Origin: Marinobacter sp. 2_MG-2023
GTDB taxonomy: Bacteria; Pseudomonadota; Gammaproteobacteria; Pseudomonadales; Oleiphilaceae
Direction: 5' to 3'
Assembly (NCBI RefSeq): GCF_030546935.1
Contig: NZ_JAUOPH010000002.1
Span: forward strand, 722,414 to 786,413
DNA: 64,000 bases
Below, piece after piece: positions 32,350-41,075 of this stretch. Under the pieces are notes generated by a model. That model was given only the letters and a program-made list of their open reading frames with translations, did no database searches and was not told the origin of the DNA. Every line of letters starts with the position of its first letter. Position 1 is the first letter of the stretch. The position numbers and the translations under genes were made by a program.

Positions 32350-33296
32350 GTGAAGGTCGCAGCTGTCCCCTGGCTTATCGCTATGAACCGGCGTCTTTAT
32401 GCGCAAACCCCATGCCGGTTACGGAAGACGTTCTTTATGTCATTGGTGGGCTGTATGGGAACCCTTTTGCTCTGGATGAAATTGAGCGCATGGCCCTCGC
32501 CGAAGAACGGCAAGGGCGCAGCGTAAGGCTGGTGTTCAATGGCGATTTCAACTGGTTCAACGCCAGTGACGAACTGTTCCGCAACATCAACAGTCGGGTA
32601 CTGAGCCACACGGCCAGCCTGGGGAACGTTGACTATGAACTGGCTGCCCCGAGTACGGGTGCCGGGTGCGGTTGTGCCTATCCTGAGTTTATAAACCAGG
32701 GCGTGGTTGAGCGCTCCAATCAGATTATGGCGAAGCTTCAGGATGTTGCCGGATCGCATCCGGATATCCAGAAGCGGCTGGCCTCTCTTCCCAGATATCA
32801 TTGTCTGTTATTTGGAGGCCTAAAGATTCTGGTGTTGCATGGCGATCCGGAGTCTCTGGCCGGTTGGGGGCTGGCTCATGAATCCTTTGCTGCTGGCAAC
32901 AGAGAAAAGCTCACTGAGTGGTTTGGGAGTTCCGGCGCGGATGTGATGGTGTCCACCCACACCTGCCTGCCGGTGCTCTGGTCGGGCGAAGTCGAGGGGC
33001 GTCGTCGCCTGGTGGCCAACAATGGCTCATCGGGTATGGGCAATCTGAGCTCTGATACCCGCGGCCTGATTGCTCGTGTTAGTCGCTCAGCACCGCTGTC
33101 TGAGTCGGTCGCAGGCCTGGAGTCCGGTGGATTGCATCTGCATCTGATGCCTGTTGACTTCGATGTCAGGGCTTGGCTTTCGGAGTTTGATCGCCTCTGG
33201 CCCGAGGGTTCCCCGGCTGCGATCTCCTATCGAAAGCGTGTTCTTGAAGGTGCCTCGCTCACCCCGGGCGAACTTGTGTTTCCTTCGGTTTTTTAA
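32346..33296 (+). CDS. Metallophosphoesterase-like protein with altered motifs
   Basis: 316 residues. The order of motifs follows calcineurin-like phosphoesterases: YVIGGLYGNPFALDEI in place of D-x-H, LVFNGDFNWF for GD, LGNVDYEL for GNHD, LVLHGDPE for the GH motif and STHTCLPV for the final GHTH. Several metal-ligand positions are changed (the first Asp/His are missing), so catalysis may be altered or lost. Two adjacent cysteine-containing spots (GAGCGCAYPEF) are unusual for the family. It is translationally coupled to the symporter. Family assignment by motif only. Confidence 0.65.
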   Translation: MSEGRSCPLAYRYEPASLCANPMPVTEDVLYVIGGLYGNPFALDEIERMALAEERQGRSVRLVFNGDFNWFNASDELFRNINSRVLSHTASLGNVDYELAAPSTGAGCGCAYPEFINQGVVERSNQIMAKLQDVAGSHPDIQKRLASLPRYHCLLFGGLKILVLHGDPESLAGWGLAHESFAAGNREKLTEWFGSSGADVMVSTHTCLPVLWSGEVEGRRRLVANNGSSGMGNLSSDTRGLIARVSRSAPLSESVAGLESGGLHLHLMPVDFDVRAWLSEFDRLWPEGSPAAISYRKRVLEGASLTPGELVFPSVF

Positions 33297-33444
33297 TATT
33301 TCCGTCACTGGCGAATGCCATAATCCGGTCTATCATTGATGGAGGCGCTCATGGTTCCCGTGGCGCCTTTGACCGGGCCGACTTGAAATATATTTTGTGG
33401 TCTATATAATTTACCTCTTACTTTTAAGGCGAATTAACCACGTT

Positions 33445-33954
33445 ATGACATCAGAAGGATCGAATACCACCGCCATCACCCTGCGTACACCCGTTAAGGA
33501 TGATGGCTTCAGGCTCCACCAGTTGGTAGCAGAATGCCCCCCTCTGGATGCCAACTCGATTTACTGCAACCTCTTGCAGTGCAGCCATTTCGCCGACACC
33601 GGCGTTGCTGCGGAGAAAGACGGCGATCTGGTCGGCTTTATCTCCGGATACATCCCCCCCTCAAAGCCCGAAACTGTTTTTGTATGGCAGGTGGCCGTCC
33701 ATGAGAAAGGCCGCGGTCAGGGCTTGGCCAAGCGGATGCTTAAAGAAATCGTGGCTCGGGATGCGTGCAAAAGCGTGACCCACATGGAAACCACGATCAC
33801 CGCTGACAACGAAGCTTCATGGGCACTGTTCCGCTCCTTTGCGCGAGATATGGGCGCCGAGCTTGAGCACCATGAGCACTTCGAGAAAGACACTCACTTT
33901 GGTGGTCAGCACGATTCTGAATTTCTGCTGCGCATAGGGCCTTTCACCAAGTAG
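33445..33954 (+). CDS. ectA: L-2,4-diaminobutyrate N-gamma-acetyltransferase
   Basis: 169 residues of the GNAT fold; catalyses the second step of ectoine synthesis, acetylating diaminobutyrate. Diagnostic stretches are PPLDANSIYCNLLQCSHFADT and VFVWQVAVHEKGRGQGLAKRML (acetyl-CoA-binding RGQGLA). Start ATG 33445 gives the usual length; an upstream in-frame extension from 33397 is unlikely. It is 157 bases upstream of ectB, a larger gap than usual, with a fresh ribosome site (TAAGAGGAAC) for ectB. Confidence 0.95.
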   Translation: MTSEGSNTTAITLRTPVKDDGFRLHQLVAECPPLDANSIYCNLLQCSHFADTGVAAEKDGDLVGFISGYIPPSKPETVFVWQVAVHEKGRGQGLAKRMLKEIVARDACKSVTHMETTITADNEASWALFRSFARDMGAELEHHEHFEKDTHFGGQHDSEFLLRIGPFTK

Positions 33955-34093
33955 CTGCAGCAAGCGGCTCTCAAGCAGCCCTGGAGCGATTTCAGAGCTT
34001 ATCCGGGTGTTCTTTAAGGGGCACTGTGTCTCCCTTTGCACCCGCGCTGCTCTCTCGGCCCCCATCGACACCGAACTCTATTCAAAAGCCTAG

Positions 34094-35377
<1,284 letters not shown>

Positions 35378-35428
35378 GGCGCCCCCGCAACTCGAACAAT
35401 AATCTGCAGGATAAGCCAGGGTACGAAT

Positions 35429-36871
35429 ATGACGAGTCAATTACATACCGTTGAGAAGATCGGCGGTACCTCAATGAGCAACTACGAAGCGGTCCGCGAC
35501 AACATTATTGTCGCGGACCGTAGTAAGGAAGATCTCTACCAGCGCATCTTCGTGGTTTCTGCATACGGTGGTGTTACCAACGAGTTGCTGGAACACAAAA
35601 AAACCGGTGAGCCGGGCGTGTATGCCTTGTTCGCTGACGCAGAGTCGGATTGGGCATGGGGTGATGATCTTACCCATCTGATCAAGTTCATCACCGATAT
35701 TAACGGCGAACTTTTTGAAGACCCGATGCTGAAGCAGCAGGCTGATCAGTTTATTACCGATCGTATTGAAGGTGTTCGCGGTTGTCTTATTGATCTTCAG
35801 CGTTTGTGCTCTTACGGCCAGTTCCAACTCGAAGAGCATCTGCTCACGGTTCGGGAAATGCTTGCTGGCATTGGTGAAGCGCACAGTGCGTTCAATACAA
35901 CCCTGAAACTGCAGCAGGAAGGCATCAATGCGCGGTTTGTGGATCTTACCGGTTGGCGTGATACCGAACTGTTACCGCTGGATGAAAAGCTGAAGCAGGC
36001 ATTTGATGCGGTGGATTTGAGCCGTGAACTACCTATCGTAACTGGCTACGCACAGTGCAAAGAAGGACTGATGCGTACCTTCGATCGGGGCTACAGCGAA
36101 ATGACCTTCAGCCGCGTGGCAGTGATGACTGACGCCCGCGAAGCCATTATTCACAAGGAATACCACCTGAGTTCTGCTGACCCCAACATTGTAGGCGCAG
36201 AAAAAGTGGTCCCGCTGGGTCGTACCAATTATGACGTGGCAGATCAGCTGGCAAATTTGGGTATGGAAGCTATTCATCCCCGCGCTGGCAAAGGCCTGCG
36301 TCAGGCTGAGATTCCGTTGCGTGTGATGAACACATTCGAGCCGGAACACACGGGTACCCTGATCACTGGCGATTATGTGAGCGAAAAGCCACAGGTTGAG
36401 ATTATTGCCGGTGCCAAGGGCGTGTTTGCGATAGAAGTGTTTGATCAGGATATGCAGGGAGAGCCAGGCTCTGATCGTCGCATTCTGGATATTCTCAGCC
36501 GCTTCAAGGTGCGTTTTATGGCGAAGGATACTAACGCCAATACGATTATCCACTATGTGGACAGCACTCTAAAGCACGTAAAGCGTGTGGTAAGTGCGCT
36601 GAAAGATGAGTTTCCCAATGGTGAGATCAGTACCCGTAAAGTAGCGGTGGTTTCAGCGATTGGCAGCGATATAAAGATGCCGGGTATTCTTGCGCGGTCG
36701 GTCAAAGTGTTGGCTGATGAGGAAATCAACATTCTGGCTTTGCACCAGTGTATGCGACAGGTTGATATCCAGTTTGTGGTTGATGAAGACAACTATGAGA
36801 AAGCGATCATTGCTTTGCATGGGGTTCTAGTCGAACCCCACAATCATGGTTATGCGATTGTCGCGGCCTGA
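35429..36871 (+). CDS. ask: Ectoine-specific aspartate kinase
   Basis: 480 residues. The N-terminal kinase begins VEKIGGTSMSNYEAVRDNI, the amino-acid kinase K-GGTS motif, and the C-terminus has two ACT domains (KVAVVSAIGSDIKMPGILARS is the last). This long, divergent form is the Ask_Ect family that travels with ectABC and supplies aspartyl phosphate without the feedback seen in lysine-sensitive kinases. It ends the ect operon and is followed by a stable hairpin at 36888-36925. Confidence 0.95.
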   Translation: MTSQLHTVEKIGGTSMSNYEAVRDNIIVADRSKEDLYQRIFVVSAYGGVTNELLEHKKTGEPGVYALFADAESDWAWGDDLTHLIKFITDINGELFEDPMLKQQADQFITDRIEGVRGCLIDLQRLCSYGQFQLEEHLLTVREMLAGIGEAHSAFNTTLKLQQEGINARFVDLTGWRDTELLPLDEKLKQAFDAVDLSRELPIVTGYAQCKEGLMRTFDRGYSEMTFSRVAVMTDAREAIIHKEYHLSSADPNIVGAEKVVPLGRTNYDVADQLANLGMEAIHPRAGKGLRQAEIPLRVMNTFEPEHTGTLITGDYVSEKPQVEIIAGAKGVFAIEVFDQDMQGEPGSDRRILDILSRFKVRFMAKDTNANTIIHYVDSTLKHVKRVVSALKDEFPNGEISTRKVAVVSAIGSDIKMPGILARSVKVLADEEINILALHQCMRQVDIQFVVDEDNYEKAIIALHGVLVEPHNHGYAIVAA

Positions 36872-36887
36872 GGAATGAGTGCAGAGT

Positions 36888-36925
36888 GGATTCATGGCGC
36901 CGGCAGGGCGGCCGGCGATGAATCC
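36888..36925. terminator. Stable hairpin after the ect operon
   Basis: Stem GGATTCAT / ATGAATCC (36888-36895, 36918-36925) continued by CGCCGGC / GCCGGCG with a small loop. There is no T-run, so termination efficiency is uncertain. Confidence 0.6.
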
Positions 36926-36975
36926 ATCCTTGGTATGAGGACGTATTCTCTGTAAATTCCAACGGGTACCGTGCC

Positions 36976-37974
36976 ATGTTAGATATAGACAGGCCGGGAC
37001 CATCTCCTAAAAAGCCCAACGATGGTGAAAGGGATTCTCTGGTTGGGCTGTATTTCAGGGATGCGTCCCGCTATGAAATGCTCACGGAGGTGTCTGAACG
37101 CCGCCTCTCTCGCAAACTCACGCGGTGTTACCATGTTATCAGCGCAGAGTTAACTCTGCCTGAAGACACACCACAGACCTTCCGTGCTGTCATCGGCAGC
37201 CTTGGCGACGCTTGCGTCTTTTCACCCAGGTGCCGCCGCGCCTTCCATCTTGCTAACGCTTGTCGTCGCAAACTCATTCAAAGCAACTTGCGTCTGGCCG
37301 TGCACATTGCCCGCCGTCACAATCAGCACAGCATACCCATGTCTGATTTGATTCAGGATGCGAATGTGGGCCTGATTAAAGCGGTTGAGCGCTTCGACCC
37401 TACCAAAGGCTTCCGCTTTTCGACTTACGCATACTGGTGGATCAGTGAAGAGGTCAAACGCTGTTTGCAGCGGGGTGCCCGGTTGGTTCATACGCCGGAA
37501 AACGTCGTGAATGAAATTCGCAACCTTCACAAAGTATCCTTGCAGATGCATCAGAATCTCGGGCGCATGCCGTCTCAGACAGAACTGGCCCGGGCGATGG
37601 AAGCGACGCCCTCACGGATTGGAGAACTCAGGGCGCTGGCATGGCGGGAATTATCAACGGACGTTCCTTTGATTGATGATGGTTCAATCACTTTGGGTGA
37701 CAGCCTTGAAGCCGACAAGCAGGCAAGTCCGGAGCACCGAATGTCTGGGCGCGATGATCGTCGGGCCCTGACATCGATGTTTAGTGAGCTGACGGAGCGG
37801 GAGCAGACGATTCTTGCTCGCCGCTACGGACTGGGCTTGCCTGAACCGGACACGCTGCAAGTGATCTCTGATGAGATGGGTATTAGTCGGGAGCGGGTGC
37901 GGCAAATAGAAAAGTTAGCGCTACGCAAGTTGCAAGCGCTGGTTACTGGGCAGGAGGAGGCGTATCAGCTCTAG
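36976..37974 (+). CDS. Sigma-70 family RNA polymerase sigma factor (RpoS/RpoH-like)
   Basis: 332 residues with region 1.2-2 (LIQSNLRLAVHIARRHNQHS, then DLIQDANVGLIKAVERFDPT and FRFSTYAYWWISEEVKRCLQ), region 3 and region 4 (ERVRQIEKLALRKLQAL). It has all regions of group 2/3 sigma factors, unlike the ECF gene at 26519. The region 2.3-2.4 sequence differs from both RpoS (WWIRQTIERA) and RpoH, so it is probably an additional, lineage-specific alternative sigma. It follows the ectoine genes; a role in osmotic stress is possible but not shown. Its stop overlaps the convergent DUF3429 gene by four bases. Confidence 0.85.
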   Translation: MLDIDRPGPSPKKPNDGERDSLVGLYFRDASRYEMLTEVSERRLSRKLTRCYHVISAELTLPEDTPQTFRAVIGSLGDACVFSPRCRRAFHLANACRRKLIQSNLRLAVHIARRHNQHSIPMSDLIQDANVGLIKAVERFDPTKGFRFSTYAYWWISEEVKRCLQRGARLVHTPENVVNEIRNLHKVSLQMHQNLGRMPSQTELARAMEATPSRIGELRALAWRELSTDVPLIDDGSITLGDSLEADKQASPEHRMSGRDDRRALTSMFSELTEREQTILARRYGLGLPEPDTLQVISDEMGISRERVRQIEKLALRKLQALVTGQEEAYQL

Positions 37975-38435
37975 ACCACCTGGCTGGAATGGATCAGGAA
38001 GAACCAGGCGCCGACGGTCAATTGACAGGTAACTGCGACGAGGGTCAGGACAAGGCGCAGTCGCAGGTACCAGCCTGGCCAATACACTCGCATCCAGCGA
38101 GTGTCGGTAATATAAAGCGCAAGGTAGGCAAAACTGTAAAGTGCAATCTGCGCTGGAGTGCTTAGCAGAAGGCCGACGCCTGCTGCAACGAAGAAGACCT
38201 GGCTTAGCAGCATGGTTACCAGCGGTGATAGCGGGTAACAACGATTATCCAGTTGCATTGCTATGGGCCAGTACACACCTGCCATGAAAGCCAGAATGCC
38301 CGCACTGTAAAGATAAAAATAACCCAACACAGAAACGCTGTATTGCGGTAGTGTAAAAAGAGCAGTAACACCGGCAATGAAGGGGATCAGGCCCGCAATG
38401 CCCACCAGAATTGCCAGTCTTGCTACCGAAATCAC
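37971..38435 (-). CDS. DUF3429 membrane protein
   Basis: 154 residues with five hydrophobic segments and the family motif FYLYSAGILAFMAGVYWPIAM. Function unknown; inner-membrane. It overlaps the upstream DUF6482-like gene by four bases, so the two are co-translated. Confidence 0.82.
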   Translation of the reverse strand: MISVARLAILVGIAGLIPFIAGVTALFTLPQYSVSVLGYFYLYSAGILAFMAGVYWPIAMQLDNRCYPLSPLVTMLLSQVFFVAAGVGLLLSTPAQIALYSFAYLALYITDTRWMRVYWPGWYLRLRLVLTLVAVTCQLTVGAWFFLIHSSQVV

Positions 38436-38752
38436 TGTTCTTGCCCCTGAACCTTCTGTCTCTGAACCCGTATTCTCAAGGGCTCTACTGCGGCGGGCGC
38501 CATGCCTATCATCTCGTGATAGGCCGAAGGGTGAACTACCTGAGTCTCTTTAATGGGAAAGCTGCCAAGAGTGTCCTGAATCTGCCAGGCACTGCTGAAC
38601 AGTCGGGTAAGGCCTTTCTTGTCAGACAGTAGCAGCTGCCTGTCTCCGAGGCTCAGCCTGGCCATGTATTGCTGGCCTTCAATGGATATGATCTCAAGAA
38701 GGTCAATGACCTGCTTGGGCTGCGTAGCGAGTTGTTCCAGGGTAATTCTCAC
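38432..38752 (-). CDS. Small conserved protein (DUF6482-like)
   Basis: 106 residues, soluble and without signal peptide. MARLSLGDRQLLLSDKKGLT and the following short beta-rich stretch resemble DUF6482 proteins of marine gammaproteobacteria; the assignment is from memory of the family and not certain. Function unknown. It is translationally coupled to the DUF3429 gene. Confidence 0.6.
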   Translation of the reverse strand: MRITLEQLATQPKQVIDLLEIISIEGQQYMARLSLGDRQLLLSDKKGLTRLFSSAWQIQDTLGSFPIKETQVVHPSAYHEMIGMAPAAVEPLRIRVQRQKVQGQEQ

Positions 38753-38809
38753 AGTGAAGCTCCGGGATACCTGATTCTCCAGAACTTACGAGCCAGTGAG
38801 CATTTAAGA

Positions 38810-39430
38810 TCATTGGGCGAGTGCGCGGCACTGCATGTGCTGCGGGCAATGTACGAGGTGGTCATTAACCATTCCGGTTGCCTGCATGAAAGCATAAACA
38901 ATGGTCGGGCCGACAAACGTGAAACCGGCTCGCTTCAAAGCTTTGGACATAGCCTCGGATTCCGGTGTGGTAACGGGGACCTCATCATGGCTCCGCCAGT
39001 TGTTCTGGATAGGGCTGTGTTGAACGAAAGACCAGAGAAAATGTGAAAACCCGATGCCTTGCTCCTGCAAGTCGAGAAATCCTCTGGCGTTTTTGATAAT
39101 CGATTGGACTTTCAGCTTGTTGCGAACAATGCCCGGATTTGACAGAAGCTCGGCGATTTTTGCGTCGTTGTAGCGAACAATTTTTTCCGGATAGAAGTGG
39201 TCATAGGCGTCCTGATAGCTCTCCTGTTTGCGCAGGATCGTAATCCAGCTCAGGCCGGCCTGCTGGCCATCAAGACACAACTTTTCAAAAAGGGCGAGGT
39301 CGTCGTATTCGGGGCGACCCCAGACTGTGTCATGGTAGTGCACATAAAGCGGGTCGGTACCGCACCAGGGGCAGCGTTGAGTGCCGGCCGGAGTTTCGCG
39401 GGCTTGGTCTTCTTGCTGCGCAACAGGCAT
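38810..39430 (-). CDS. tag: DNA-3-methyladenine glycosylase I
   Basis: 206 residues. CPWCGTDPLYVHYHDTVWG provides the N-terminal zinc cysteine pair region and the DTVWG motif; ISWITILRKQESYQ-type sequence (LSWITILRKQES) contains the base-recognition Glu; HLVHCPQH near the C-terminus supplies the remaining zinc ligands. It removes 3-methyladenine from alkylated DNA. The N-terminus is about 18 residues longer than E. coli Tag. Confidence 0.95.
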   Translation of the reverse strand: MPVAQQEDQARETPAGTQRCPWCGTDPLYVHYHDTVWGRPEYDDLALFEKLCLDGQQAGLSWITILRKQESYQDAYDHFYPEKIVRYNDAKIAELLSNPGIVRNKLKVQSIIKNARGFLDLQEQGIGFSHFLWSFVQHSPIQNNWRSHDEVPVTTPESEAMSKALKRAGFTFVGPTIVYAFMQATGMVNDHLVHCPQHMQCRALAQ

Positions 39431-39464
39431 AAGTTGGTCTCCCGACGGTTTTATCGATTCGCCT

Positions 39465-40250
39465 TCAGCGCTTTGGCCGGATTCTACGCTGAAACATTGG
39501 CTCCCAGTGGGGGGGCAGCACCTCCCCTGCGCTCAGGTTGTAATTCTCTGGTGGCGGTTCCAGCAGCGTGATGACGGGCCATGAATCAGGCTGGTCACTT
39601 GTAGTCTGCCTGTACACCAGTGAGCACAGAAACCCCTCGGTGTAAAAGGCGCAGGCTCGCCAGTCATCGGCAGGCTGGTCGCCGTAGAGCTCAAAATTCC
39701 TTCGCACTTCCAGTGTCTGCAGATTTCCCGCAATACCGCGACCCGTTGCTTTCAGCCATGCCTCTTTCAATGTCCAGGCCCAGAGAAAAGCGTGGGGGTC
39801 ATCTTCCTGAAACAACCATTCCTGTTCAATGGGCGAGAACCAGCGCTTAACCACTTTTTGCCATTGCGGGTGACGCTTGCTGGGTTCTATATCTATGCCC
39901 AGGGCTGAGCCGTACTGAGTGCTGCAGGCAGACAGCCCGTTACTGTGACTGAGTGAGAGTTGCCAGCCTGGCGGGTTCTCAGAGGCTGTCGCGCGCCCTT
40001 TCACCGGCCAACACCGGGCTGGCTCTTCGGCGCTTACCCTGCTGAGAGCCTGGCGGATCAGCCAGCGACTGGTGAGAAACTCTGCCGCGCGGTCCTGGCT
40101 GAGCCCGGAAAACCGTTCACGCTCATCAAATGCAAGCCAGTCCGGTGGAGCCTCGGGAGTGGGTCCGGCCTGGTGGCATAGCCAGATGGCCGGCTTCGGT
40201 TGGTTGCCGCTGGAGTCAGGGCTGAAGTCGTTGGATGAGCCAGCCATCAC
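39465..40250 (-). CDS. 4'-phosphopantetheinyl transferase (Sfp/EntD type)
   Basis: 261 residues. The magnesium and CoA-binding motifs are LGIDIEPSKRHPQW and FLWAWTLKEAWLKATGRGI (the WxxKEAxxK signature). It activates carrier proteins by attaching phosphopantetheine to a Ser. Whether it serves fatty acid ACP or a secondary pathway cannot be told; no polyketide or peptide synthetase is in the window. Its start overlaps the pdxH 3' end by 35 bases; ATG 40247 is an equal alternative. Confidence 0.9.
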   Translation of the reverse strand: MMAGSSNDFSPDSSGNQPKPAIWLCHQAGPTPEAPPDWLAFDERERFSGLSQDRAAEFLTSRWLIRQALSRVSAEEPARCWPVKGRATASENPPGWQLSLSHSNGLSACSTQYGSALGIDIEPSKRHPQWQKVVKRWFSPIEQEWLFQEDDPHAFLWAWTLKEAWLKATGRGIAGNLQTLEVRRNFELYGDQPADDWRACAFYTEGFLCSLVYRQTTSDQPDSWPVITLLEPPPENYNLSAGEVLPPHWEPMFQRRIRPKR

Positions 40251-40851
40251 CTTCCCTCACGTATTCAAATCGGTCGTGGAGACGGCTGGGTCGGCCCTGC
40301 CAGAATTCAATGCGCTCCGGGACAACGCGATAGCCGCCCCAGAAACCCGGTAATGGCACTTCACCTTCGCTGAATTTGCGTTTCATTTCCGCCACTTTCT
40401 GCTCAAGCAATCCCCGGGAGTTAATGGCTTTGCTCTGTTCTGATACCCAGGCGCCTATCTGGCTGCCTCTTGGGCGTGAGGCAAAGTACTTCAGGGATTC
40501 AGTCTTGCTGACTTTTTCGACTTGGCCCTGAATGCGTACCTGACGGTTCAAGCCAATCCAGGGAAACAGCAGGGCAGCGTTCGGGTTTTCCGCCATCTCG
40601 TGGGCTTTGCGGCTCTCGTAATTGGTGTAAAAAACAAACCCGCGCTCATCAAAATACTTCAGCAACACTGTGCGCAAATCCGGCATGTTGTTGGCGCCGG
40701 TTGTAGCCAGGGACATAGCGTTCGGCTCCAGAATACTGGCTTCCCGGGCGTCGCTGAACCAGGTCTCGAACTGCTGGACCGGGTTGTCGCTCAGTGCCTC
40801 GCGATCGAGCCCTTCGCTTTCAAAATCGCGACGCATATCGCCAATATCCAT
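40216..40851 (-). CDS. pdxH: Pyridoxamine/pyridoxine 5'-phosphate oxidase
   Basis: 211 residues, FMN enzyme making pyridoxal 5'-phosphate. Seen are NAMSLATTGANNMPDLRTVLLK, FVFYTNYESRKAHEM, the FPWIGLNRQVRIQG segment and the C-terminal conserved FWQGRPSRLHDRFEY with its RLHDR signature. Start ATG 40851 (MDIGDMRRDF) matches the usual N-terminus; upstream frame to 40896 is unlikely. Confidence 0.96.
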   Translation of the reverse strand: MDIGDMRRDFESEGLDREALSDNPVQQFETWFSDAREASILEPNAMSLATTGANNMPDLRTVLLKYFDERGFVFYTNYESRKAHEMAENPNAALLFPWIGLNRQVRIQGQVEKVSKTESLKYFASRPRGSQIGAWVSEQSKAINSRGLLEQKVAEMKRKFSEGEVPLPGFWGGYRVVPERIEFWQGRPSRLHDRFEYVREGDGWLIQRLQP

Positions 40852-41075
40852 AAACCTTTCCCTCACTCGCGTTGAACAGACTGCACGGGATGACATTACG
40901 ACGGCTGAGCATATCCGGTTCTGGGCCGCTTGTCAGCGGTCCCCGTGTTGTAACCGGTGACATGCAATTAACAACAAAGTGAGCAGCTGACAAACCGGCA
41001 CCTGGCCGACTATCCTTATGGGCAGGAAGGTGGGCAAGATCGCCCCGGTATTCCGCCGTTATTGAGGAGATACCC

